Shown here: positions 45,955-55,480 of the stretch, in pieces
Layout of the letters: each line of letters opens with the position of its first letter
How positions within the stretch are numbered: position 1 is the first letter of the stretch
Assembly (NCBI GenBank): GCA_012934845.2
Contig: WNNJ02000068.1
Coordinates: 1 to 64,000 of the forward strand
Reading direction: 5' to 3'
From: Pomphorhynchus laevis
Lineage: Eukaryota > Acanthocephala > Palaeacanthocephala > Echinorhynchida > Pomphorhynchidae
DNA: 64,000 nucleotides
Notes under the pieces: generated by a model
Database searches by the model: none
What the model saw: the letters and a program-made list of their open reading frames with translations, nothing else
Told to the model about the DNA's origin: nothing
Position numbers and translations under genes: made by a program

Positions 45955-46740
45955 TACGGGTATGATACTGAACTTTGATAAATTTGTCCATATAAAGCTA
46001 GGAAATAGTAAACATTATGGTGAATTTCGATTAGGGGTTCATACACTCGAAGTTGTATCTGAGTGTATGGATTTGGGTGTAATTTTGCACAGGACATTGA
46101 GAAGTCGCTTAAATACTGACTTTATTCATGGTAATGCAATGAAAGCTATTTATTGCATCAAAAAATACGTTTGCAAGGATACGCCGATTAAGTTTTAAGC
46201 GACTATATTGCGCGTTGGTTCGCTCACACTTGAATGTTGTATCCAGGCATCATTCCCATCCACTAAGGTAGAAATCACGAAACTTGAGTCAGTGCTTCGA
46301 AAAGGCTACAAATTGTTTTCAACCTGCGTTTTTATATGTAGACCGATTAGCTTCCTCACAGCTGCTTTCGGTGTGTCAAAGGTTGATTTACCTAGACCTC
46401 ATTGCGACGTAGCAGATGGTTCATTCCAGAGGGATTTCCTTCTCACTATGTGAAGATTAGTTCGTCAGCTCGTAAAGGTCATCCTTCATCACTATATAAA
46501 TTACCACATGGCAAAGTCCAAGCGTGGTGCGGCATTCACATTGGTCTTAAATGTATGAAATGTACTGCCTAAAGAAATTGCATGTGCATTCAGCTTCTGC
46601 AGCTTCAAGCAAAATATTCGACATTGAATATTAAATACCGGCGTGGACGCTTCAAGCCATTTTAGTCGTTGATTTGTCCCCTTTTCTGTGAACAGCTAAA
46701 ATAGCTATTTGCGGCTAATAACCTGTAAAAATAAATAATA
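45955..46740 (+). pseudogene. LINE RT C-terminal relic
   Basis: Frames 45962-46198 and 46208-46453: FDKFVHIKLGN, MDLGVILHRTLRSRLNT (RT motif DLGV..D), then LTLECCIQASFP and ITKLESVLRKGYKLF, the conserved thumb region of CR1/Jockey-group LINEs. A stop and a frame change separate them. The tail ends in AATAAATAATAAATAAATAA at about 46732-46752. 5'-truncated; old. Confidence 0.7.
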
Positions 46741-46933
46741 AATAAATAAATTTAAGTAATTAGCAGACGAGTGTTTTTAGATATAATTGAAAGCAATGAT
46801 ACTAAAAAGATGTATTTTTGATTTAAATTGAACGACAATAAATAATTAAAGCAAGTTAGATCTCAGTAATCTACTTGGCAAATATAATATAGAGATATAT
46901 TTTTAGGACAAAATGCTTATTTTAAACATAATT

Positions 46934-47389
46934 TTAGTCTGATGTATTGTGATATATTTGATTGGCTAGTTTGTCTAGTTCGCTGCGGCCTTCTTTAGTA
47001 AGAACTCGTCCACCACGCTGATCAACAACCACTAACTTTTGCTGTTCGAGAGCTTGTAAACATTTTCGAAGAACACTTCTGCTGGCGGTTCGACCATGAT
47101 TTGGAGCAACGCCATATCGTCGATTACCTCCGTAAACGTGTGAGAAATGACCGACACCTGTTCGTTTAAAGTAAAGACGGCGAGCAACAGACGCACATCG
47201 AAGATAGAACCAGTCAGGATTAAGCGGTGCCATATCTTTATGTTGACCAGATTTGACAACATCAATGAAATCAGGAACTTTAAGTTTTCCTTTCTTTTTT
47301 AAAAGAGCAGCGTACTCTTTAACAAACTTGCTCTGATCAACATCCTTCACGGAAATACATGTCCTATTTTCATCACCAATTGAAATCAT
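46934..47389 (-). CDS. RPS19: 40S ribosomal protein S19 (eS19)
   Basis: 151 residues of the small-subunit protein needed for 18S rRNA 3'-end maturation. Seen: ISVKDVDQ near the N-terminus, LKKKGKLKVPDF, LNPDWFYLRCASVARRLY, GVGHFSHVYGGNRRYGVAPNH and the C-terminal QALEQQKLVV..GGRVLTKEGRSELDKLANQI. All family blocks are intact. The ATG gives about six extra residues before VKDV relative to human; an AG at the pyrimidine-rich TTGTAG about 24 bases upstream looks like a 3' splice site, so a 5' UTR intron is likely. Neighbours are only transposon relics. Confidence 0.95.
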   Translation of the reverse strand: MISIGDENRTCISVKDVDQSKFVKEYAALLKKKGKLKVPDFIDVVKSGQHKDMAPLNPDWFYLRCASVARRLYFKRTGVGHFSHVYGGNRRYGVAPNHGRTASRSVLRKCLQALEQQKLVVVDQRGGRVLTKEGRSELDKLANQIYHNTSD

Positions 47390-48479
47390 ATTCAGTGAGT
47401 GCTGAGTTATCTACAAATAATTTACAGAGCAACAAGAACAATAATGATAACTCCTAGAAAAAAAGGGACATGTTCTTCAAAATAAATGTAAAGTCGGAAA
47501 TTAAAACATTTAGCTTATATCAATTTTATAAAAACATTTTCGTCAAATTGAAATAGATCATATGTTCTGACAGAGGAGTGCATGCTGTAAATAGGAAGGT
47601 TTTGTGTTTTTCAAAATAACATTTTGTAGCTTTTAAATTACATAATGTTTTTTACATCATATCTCAAGCTTACGTAACTATTTTTAACGACAAAATAGAT
47701 CAACGACATACAAAATGCTTGTTCAACCCAAGATAAAAATTAAATACTGTGTAAATGAAACATGTGTAAAGTGCATACTATAAAAGCTAAAACCATTGAT
47801 CAACTATTTTAAAGTGTATGATAATTGGTTCATTTTTTCAAGGTCGTCATGTTCGATATCTTCATTTAGTGAATATTTTAATAATCGACAACATTATTTA
47901 AACTAAATTTGCTTTAATTGATTAAATAGTCAGAAATTCAATTTTCATTAATCAAATATATCGAATTATGTGCATTTTAAAATCATCAGCTCGCTAGGTG
48001 ATTCAATCATCAAAGGTCGCTAGGAGCAAATGAAAATTTGTAAAAAAATTTCAAATAAATTCCCTTGCAATTCTTCAACATTTTAAAATCATTTTGAAAA
48101 TATTAATGTTTTACACGTTATGGAATTATTTATAAAACAATAAAAAATAATATTTTAATAAAAAATTATGTTAGAATTACGTTGAAGGGAACTCATAAAT
48201 TCAACTTTTCTTGACACATTTTAAAAGCATTTTGCAGAATTTTGCAAAACATTTAGTTACAAATTGATTATCCAACTTATTGATAATTATCATACTTAGA
48301 TATAATAAGCCCCTATATTTTTAGACTAAGCTGATACTAGTCGTCAAAATAGGAATTCTATATTTACCCGACCAGCGATATGATCGTTGATCGTGGTAAG
48401 TCTCGCTATTAACTGTATTCTCCGCTTTTATCATCAATGTGTATCTTAGTGGTTAGTAATAGAAGTGTATATTATAAAT
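47390..48479. other. RPS19 upstream region
   Basis: Probably contains the RPS19 promoter and a 5' UTR intron. No other gene is seen; AT-rich. Confidence 0.5.
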
Positions 48480-48935
48480 TGACGTTTCGAGAAATGATCA
48501 GGTATGAATAACGCCGCCATACAACTTCACCTTCTTCTCGTAACTTTTCGTCTCATCACCGTCGGATCCCCATCGTTCATCAACCTTTCTTTCTTTCTTA
48601 GACGACACTCGCCCCACATCTCTATCGATGCTTTCCCGTAATTCCCTTTTACTCCGTTCCCAATTACTTTAACAACAACTGTCTCGGTCATTTCTCGTCG
48701 ACGCTCCCTTCGCCTAGAATCAGCTCCCTCTTGACGTTCGCCGTGCTCCCTCCTTTATCACATTCGAATACCTTCTCCGTACCCACCTTCTCGACACATG
48801 ATTTAAACATTTTTGGTGATAATGTAAGCGTGCGCCGGCATGCACTCGCCACGTAAAAATAAATCTTTTTTGATGTGTCCTAGTGATTGGTCTGACGTTT
48901 CGAGAAATGATCAGGTATGAATAACGCCGCCATAC
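48480..48935 (+). mobile_element. 5'-truncated family B LINE tail with 43-bp target-site duplication
   Basis: 48523 to about 48872 is the last 350 bases of family B (C-terminal ORF2 DNA, 3' hairpin GCGTGCGCCGGCATGC, CACGTAAAAATAAATC tail). It is bracketed by an identical 43-bp direct repeat, 48480-48522 and 48893-48935 (contains GAAATGATCAGGTATGAATA). About 20 non-LINE bases separate the tail from the right repeat. Confidence 0.9.
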
Positions 48936-49144
48936 GGTCGCAATAGCAGCATCTGACAGTAGTCGCTCAACAATATAGAGATTCAGCAAAGTCGTTTGTT
49001 ATATTTGATAAGTAGCAATGAAGGCACGAAATAGGTGGCTTGTAACAATATTTTTTCATATACGTTCAATTCGCCACGGAGCTGTAGATGAGTAAACGAG
49101 TCGCGTACAACATATGACTTTATAATTGCATAATAATAATACAA

Positions 49145-52125
49145 ATTTATTTAATGTGGCAAATGCGTACAAGCTGTACGCTTACAAGTCCACAAACAAA
49201 AATGAGAAAGTCAAGCAGTTAAATTGTTCAGATGGGATCGGATTTGTCGTTTGAAGCACTGCAGGGAAGTTGATTGGCGTATATGAATGGGCAGATGATT
49301 CCACGATAGAGGAGCAGCCACCAGGAAGGAGCGGAGTCCAAAGGAGGTAGAGTAGTTTGGGACATGTAAAAGAAGGGAATTACAGGAACGCAAGGAACAG
49401 TAAACAGGACGAGAATTATCAAGAAAAGGAAGGTTGAGAAATGAAGGGGTATGAAAAGTTACAAGGCGGAAAGCAACGATAAGAAGACGAATTTGAACAC
49501 GACAATAAATTGTAGGCAAATCGAGAGAAGCAAGATGGTAGGATGTGTGATCAAAACGACGAAGACGGAGGAGAATTCGGACAGCTGCGTTGACGATGCG
49601 TTGTAGGGGAAGAAGAGTGGATTTAGGTGAGTTGGAAAATAGACTAAGACAATAATCGAGTCTAGAAAAAAGGAGAGATGATATGAGAGTCATACAAGAA
49701 GGGAAATCGATCAATCTACGAACTTGACGGAGGTTGCGGAGTATCAAGGTAGATGAGCGTACTTTATCTCTAACGAAAGGTTTAAGTGAAAGTCGGTTGT
49801 CAAAATGGAAGCCTAGGAAAACGAGATTATCAACGATAGGAAGAATTGTAGAATTTAATGATACGGAGGGAGGTTCGAAGCCGAGGCGTCGAGGTAGGAT
49901 CCACATAATTTTGGATTTATCAGGATTCAGAGAAAGGCGAAGGGAAGAAAGATGATTGGAAATTGAGACAAGACAGTCGGAAGCAGAAACACTAAGATCG
50001 CGAATACGATAAACAGGTGCATGAGCATAGATGAGAATGTCATCAGCATATTGCATAACATGGAAGTTAAATTTATGAGAAATCGAAGACAAATCACCAA
50101 GAAGAAGAGAGAAAAGTATAGGGACTAATACGGAGCCTTGCGGAACACCGGACGGAATGGACGAAGAATGGGAGAGAGAAGAGTTAGAATATACGCGAAA
50201 TGTACGGTTTGATAGATATGAAGAAAACCATGATACAGTGGGTAAAGAGAAGCCATAATCATGACGAAGGCGATGGAGAAGAATCGAGTGATCGACGATG
50301 TCAAAAGCAGACGATAGATCAAGAGAAACTATGACACTACATAATTTATGATCGCGCGATATGAGTAAGTCGTTATAAACTTTAAGACATGCAATTTCGG
50401 TAGAGTAATTAGAGCGAAAAGCGGCTTGGAAGGGAGGAAATAAGTTAGAGGAATAGAGATATGTATTAACTTGCTTAAGAACGAGACGCTCAAGGAGTTT
50501 AGAGAGGGTTGGGAGAAGTGAGATTGGACGGTACGAAGATGGTAGTGAAGAGTCGAGAGATTGCTTTTTGATGATAGGACGAACAGTGGCGCATTTCCAG
50601 ATGGAAGGAAATGTACAGCTACGGATGGACGAGTTGAACAATGTGGTTAGGAAGGGTAAGATAAAAGTGCAGATATTTTTAAGTAAGTGAGTGGGAATTG
50701 GGTCAGAAGGAGAGGTTTTATTAGGTAATGACAGCAGAACCGAAGAAACTTCATCAGACGAAACGGGAAGAAGGTGGAATAGTTCTGGGAGGGAAGTATT
50801 TAAAGATAAGAGTGGGTACAAGGGGGCTATGGGTAGTAGGGAAAGTAAATTAGATAGCTTAGTTTGTAGATAAGAAGAAAATTCATCAGGATTTATATTA
50901 CAAGGGGTAGATGATCGTGAAAGAATTGAGTTTAAGATTTTCCAATGAGATTTCGAGTTGGAAGATGACTCGAGTTGATTTCGCCAAAAGAGAGTACGTT
51001 TAGTACGTATAAGAATGAGATGTGAACGGCGTTGAGAAAAGTAGGAATCACGAAGATTTGGAGGGAGTGAGTTGGGTGAACGTTTAAGAAAGCGTTTATA
51101 CATACGAAAAGAGTGACGGAGTCGACGCTTAGAAAGACTACAGTCAGAATCGAACCAGGGAGCATGGCGCAAGCGCTGGGAACGTCGAAGTCGACTAGGT
51201 AGAAGGTTATTGAGGATCGACGTAAGTTCAGAATCAAACAGAATGCAGAGATCATCGGGAGAGAGATAGTTAAGAGGAAGTGAAAAGAGTGAAGAATTGA
51301 GTAAGGATGTGCAGAGAATAGGGATATCGAGAAGCTTCCAGGGTCGACTTGGTGTAGATAATGGTAAAGGCGGAGAAGGAGGATGGGGACGAGTAAGAGT
51401 AAGAGTGACAAGGAAATGATCGGACAAACCAGGATCAGTAATTGACAAGGAGGTATAGTCATTGAAGCAGTTAGGAACAGCAATGATGTCGAGAGCACCG
51501 CCGAGAATATGAGTTGGGCTTGTTGAAAGTAATTTATAGTTAAAATCAGAAAAAAGATTAGTTAAAGTGATAGAGTCAGAGTCAGACGGGCGATCAAGAC
51601 GAATGTTAAAGTCACCGAGAACAAAAGAAGGAGTATAAGACAATGAACAGTGAGACATTAGATCTGCAAGGTCGTTAAAGAAGATACGTGATGGGGCAAC
51701 TGAACCTGGACGGTATACAATCACAAGTTCCAGAGGGAAAGGCGTTGATAATCTGCATATGAGTAATTCGAACGAGGTGTAACGGATGTTAACGTTGATT
51801 TTACGTAAAGACATTGGGTGACGAGCAATGGCAACAATACCGCCATGGTTAGACGCAGTAGATGTATGAGATGTAATTTGACGAGCTGATTCAACTAGAG
51901 AACAACCAGAGCGACATAGACGACGAATAGCAAGATCGTTGGAGTCAGTGTGCCAGGATTCGGTAATGCAGAGAATATCGATAGATAATTGATCGAAGAT
52001 ATCGAGAAGCATATCAGCTTTATGAAGAATGGAGCGAGTATTGAATAGACTAAGACGAAAAGTATGCTTAGGAGCGAGATCGACTAGCGAAGAAGACAAT
52101 GGGGAGAGATGGGACGCCATCGAAT
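49145..52125 (-). mobile_element. L2-like LINE family A, copy A1, ORF2 uninterrupted
   Basis: Antisense copy starting at the ORF2 initiation codon and running to the 3' tail (TTATTTAATGTGGCAAATGC on +). 5' truncation right at the start of ORF2 removes ORF1 and the promoter. Best-preserved family A copy in the window. Confidence 0.93.
49211..52120 (-). CDS. Family A LINE ORF2: endonuclease-reverse transcriptase
   Basis: 969 codons from the MASHLSP methionine (the frame is open 15 codons further upstream into flanking DNA, so that start is not original). Apurinic-like endonuclease: N in LFNTRSIL, E in ITESW, GDFNIRLD, LSDHFLVT. RT: YRPISLLPTLSKLLERL, motif A SLDLSSAFDIVDH, motif B GVPQGSVLVP, motif C YADDILIYAH, then the L2-type C-terminal domain ending in FKRQIRSHLNN. 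The motif B tail reads GSVLVPILF where family B and most LINEs have GSVLGPLLF; loss of this glycine may impair the enzyme. It nicks target DNA and primes cDNA synthesis there. No breaks seen. Confidence 0.92.
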   Translation of the reverse strand: MASHLSPLSSSLVDLAPKHTFRLSLFNTRSILHKADMLLDIFDQLSIDILCITESWHTDSNDLAIRRLCRSGCSLVESARQITSHTSTASNHGGIVAIARHPMSLRKINVNIRYTSFELLICRLSTPFPLELVIVYRPGSVAPSRIFFNDLADLMSHCSLSYTPSFVLGDFNIRLDRPSDSDSITLTNLFSDFNYKLLSTSPTHILGGALDIIAVPNCFNDYTSLSITDPGLSDHFLVTLTLTRPHPPSPPLPLSTPSRPWKLLDIPILCTSLLNSSLFSLPLNYLSPDDLCILFDSELTSILNNLLPSRLRRSQRLRHAPWFDSDCSLSKRRLRHSFRMYKRFLKRSPNSLPPNLRDSYFSQRRSHLILIRTKRTLFWRNQLESSSNSKSHWKILNSILSRSSTPCNINPDEFSSYLQTKLSNLLSLLPIAPLYPLLSLNTSLPELFHLLPVSSDEVSSVLLSLPNKTSPSDPIPTHLLKNICTFILPFLTTLFNSSIRSCTFPSIWKCATVRPIIKKQSLDSSLPSSYRPISLLPTLSKLLERLVLKQVNTYLYSSNLFPPFQAAFRSNYSTEIACLKVYNDLLISRDHKLCSVIVSLDLSSAFDIVDHSILLHRLRHDYGFSLPTVSWFSSYLSNRTFRVYSNSSLSHSSSIPSGVPQGSVLVPILFSLLLGDLSSISHKFNFHVMQYADDILIYAHAPVYRIRDLSVSASDCLVSISNHLSSLRLSLNPDKSKIMWILPRRLGFEPPSVSLNSTILPIVDNLVFLGFHFDNRLSLKPFVRDKVRSSTLILRNLRQVRRLIDFPSCMTLISSLLFSRLDYCLSLFSNSPKSTLLPLQRIVNAAVRILLRLRRFDHTSYHLASLDLPTIYCRVQIRLLIVAFRLVTFHTPSFLNLPFLDNSRPVYCSLRSCNSLLLHVPNYSTSFGLRSFLVAAPLSWNHLPIHIRQSTSLQCFKRQIRSHLNNLTA

Positions 52126-52558
52126 TTTTTTTTATAATAAGCAACGCGAATATTGACTGGTTCAAATTAGCCGAACGAAAGGTTGAAATACGCTGACATT
52201 TAGATGCTACATGTTGAACGTGATATTGTCTTCATGTCTTCACTTACAATAATTTTCATTTACACACCAAGATCATTGAAACAGCTTTTCAACGTTTTAA
52301 TTGTCTATTGTATATGTCCATACGATTTTACTGGGCCCTATATATATGCTTGCACTTATTTCGATACAAAATCAATCCATTTACACTGCACCATATAGAC
52401 ACTACGCGATAATCGATGTCACGCAGTAGTTAAATAACATCGTACGAGTTTTGAATGGCACGTCAGATCTTTAAGTCATCAGCGGATAGGGTGCAATTAA
52501 GCATGTAGGGTGCAAATTACTTGATACGTTATTTATCATATCAGAAGACTGATATAAC
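52126..52558. other. Spacer
   Basis: No recognisable gene; mixed composition. Confidence 0.4.
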
Positions 52559-52702
52559 AGCTCCCTCTCGAAGTCCGCCGCACTCTATCCTTTATCATAA
52601 TCAAATACCTCATCCGTTCCCACCTTCTTGATACATTATTTAGACTTTTGTTTGGCTTTTTCTTCGTGGTCACGCATTTGTCACGTAAAAATAAATCTTT
52701 TG
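52559..52702 (+). mobile_element. Family B LINE 3' tail fragment
   Basis: Last 144 bases of family B: CAGCTCCCTCTCGAAGTCCG onward, then CACGCATTTGTCACG and an AAAAATAAATC tail. Severe 5' truncation; no clear target duplication. Confidence 0.85.
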
Positions 52703-53156
52703 TTAATCATATAAGGAGACTGCACGACTATATTGAAAGCTTTTGATATAACAAGTAACATCGTATCTACCCCATCCCTAATCAAACTGAATTCGGACAA
52801 CTACTCCGAAATACTACAAGTTAGTCACAGTAGAAAGATGTGGCCAGAAAACAAAAATAATCGACTTGATTCAGAACTAAAATAAAATAGCTCTGAAAGT
52901 TGCACAGTCTTTGTAGAAGTATAAATGTAGTTAATATGAACTATGAGCAATAAAAATGTTATTACTTTAAATTTCATGCATTAAATTGACATAAAGAATA
53001 AAATATTCACTAATAACATATTAGTCGAGTTACAGGCTGATGCACTACAAGGCTACTCTAAACGCCTTGTTACTCGAAGATAGAGAGCAGTTAATTTTCA
53101 GTCGTTCTAATTCGATCACTGAAAAGTTAAAGTATATTAGACACTAACAAAAATGT
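52703..53156. other. Spacer
   Basis: No recognisable feature beyond AT-rich DNA. Confidence 0.4.
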
Positions 53157-53555
53157 TCTTACGTGTCGAAAACTGACAACCTATTCATTCAAACTAGATT
53201 AATATGGCTTACCGAACATGATTATTACAAATAATAGGATTATTTTGACCGTTCACAATATAAATTATTAAAAGATCAATAGACGAATTTTTTCTGCGAT
53301 GCATCCGTAATTTAAGGTTTTCTTGAGTTCATTACTATAAACGATGAACATTTACCAATATATTAAGTCTTGTATAACGCTTAATTTATGATGACTGATG
53401 AATCATTTACTGCGTGTGCGGACAAAATCCGTCTATTGATCTTTTAATGGTTTCTGTTGACTGGTATAAATAACCTTGTTATTTGTAACAAACACGTCCA
53501 TTAATCCATGTTCATCAATTTTGAACGATTTGGTTGTCAGTTTTCGAGATGCAAG
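53157..53555. repeat. Long imperfect inverted repeat (foldback)
   Basis: Left arm (53157-53320) and right arm (about 53390-53555) share, in inverse orientation, CGAAAACTGACAACC, TTACAAATAA and AAAAGATCAATAGACG. About 400 bp in total with a 70-base centre. No hairpin module of the 28-nt type. Confidence 0.75.
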
Positions 53556-54299
53556 CACATTAATAAAATTTAAAGTGCAAATTTAAGCAATGAAGCCGCT
53601 GCCGTCCAGGTATATCGTGCTACCACTAACTTTGTAAGCCTGCTGGATCTTCTAATTCCACTTTAAAAATCTTTCCCTTTATCAAAGGATTTTTCTAATT
53701 TTCGATAAAGGATTATGAAATTAATCTGATTTTTTGCTAATTTAATCCAATATTTGGGGATCGTATTAAATATAAAGAATACATTACATTTCAATCAATA
53801 ATAACTTATGATGAAAGCATCGATAACATTAAAACCGCGTTCATAATAATTCACTGGATCGGGTAGCCTTAAATTTGACCCCGAGATAATAAACACGAGA
53901 GATACTTTACTGTTAATAGTCAATTTAACGATGACTGATATGTAGCATCTTATGTAGCCGACATAGTGATATACTTAATCGTTTCCGTGTTTATTGTCAG
54001 CTGGCCAGGCTAGTGTTATATTCAACAGATTGATCCTGATTTTACTGACCACACAAGTTCCGAATTAAAATGAATTTTCGAAAAAAACCGTGAAACGTAG
54101 AGATTGGCCAGTCGCCCACAATGGTAAAATACTAAAATAAAGGGTTTTCTTAATAATACAAACAAAAAATATAGCTTTAAGTGTACACAAATTAAAAATT
54201 CTTGAAAAAAAAAACAAGAAATTGTATTTCTGTCTACATCGTTCTACTGTGACTAACCTTGTAGTATTTCGGAGTACTTGTCCAGATTCGGTTATAAAG
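53556..54299. other. Spacer with a second inverted pair
   Basis: GATAATAAACACGAGAG at about 53884 is answered by CGTGTTTATTGTC near 53986, suggesting a smaller foldback. No gene. Confidence 0.45.
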
Positions 54300-55380
54300 A
54301 TAAATATAAATTTATTTTTAAGTGGCAAATGCGTGCGAACAACGCGCATACAAGCTCGCTAATATAATTTAGCAGAGTTCAGTGTGAATGGTCAGTCAAT
54401 TCGTATATATTGTTAGTTCAGTTCGATTGTTAAATTCATTCGTTCAATTCGTTAGCTCAATCCGTTCGTTCAGTCAGTTCGTTCAGACCGTCCGTAAAGT
54501 CTATTTGTTTAGATTAATCGTTTAGTATGTTCATTTAGCCCTTGCATACAGTCGATTTAGTACTTTCGTGGCGTCCAATTGATAAACGGATCTTGTTTAT
54601 ACTACCCTCCTGCTTTCTCAGCACAGGCTTGGGACCGGTCATGGCGGAGTTAGATTCGGGATAGGGGTAGATACGATGTTCTTTGATAAAGGTTAAGGAT
54701 AGCAATGCTTGCCCTATCCTTCCTCAGCTGGAGAATATATCTAGAGCTCCAATATTCATTCGAGAGGGCCTGTTTGGCGGAACATAGATTGGGAAGGTGT
54801 AGCATTTTAGCTAGGACATTGAGTTTTGTTGGAGTGGGATTGTATATGTGATCTTAATAGGTAGTCGAAAGGAACACGGTAGCTTGCGAAGAGAAGTAGA
54901 AATTAAATTCGGTTAAACTCTCATTTCCTTTCCGGGGGGGAAGAGTTGAATAGCTGCCTGAAAAAAAGATTTTTTTTAAATAGGATCAAAGTGGAACCTC
55001 ATTCTAAGCAACGTATCTTCTTCTAGCCGTCAACGTATTAGGTCATGAGAGGTGGTCAGCATTTGGCGAGACTGCTCAGTGTAGATGGGTTTTAACAGGT
55101 AAAATACTGTGATCAATAGCGTTCTAACCGTCAACAGTAGGAATATTTCCAGAGTCCGCCTCGATTGAACTGTTAGCGGGTGAGAGGCCCTGAAAGGTTT
55201 AGTCGGAGAGCGGTGCGCTGGTGCGGCCGGGGCTCAGATCCCACCGGACCTGAGGCAGTGAATTGCAATTGAGACTGGTAGCTGATCTAAGATGAAATTG
55301 AAGATTAGTAGATTTTTTGCATTGCTTAGTTTTTAGTTTGCTTCTCTAACGACTGTTATGTTTATAACAATCAACATAAC
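54300..55380 (-). mobile_element. Candidate non-autonomous retroposon with an L2-like 3' tail
   Basis: On -, this stretch ends (54300-54355) with GCACGCATTTGCCAC followed by an AAAAATAAAT tail, the same 3' terminus as families A and B, but the roughly 1 kb ahead of it does not match ORF1 or ORF2. It is GC-richer than its surroundings and has no long open frame; a GAACGAA-rich stretch lies at about 54430-54520. It could be a LINE-mobilised non-autonomous element or an unrelated sequence next to a tail fragment. Confidence 0.4.
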
Positions 55381-55480
55381 AATATTACACGTGATTCCAA
55401 TTAAAAAAAAGATTTATTTTAACGTGGCAAATGCGTGCCAGCGCACGCTTACATGACCACAACAAAAACCAAACTGTGAA

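Noticed and set aside
49734-51498. Open frames antisense or in other registers of the LINE ORF2s (also 55668-57908)
   Set aside because: Shadows of the long EN-RT frames; composition follows the real frame.
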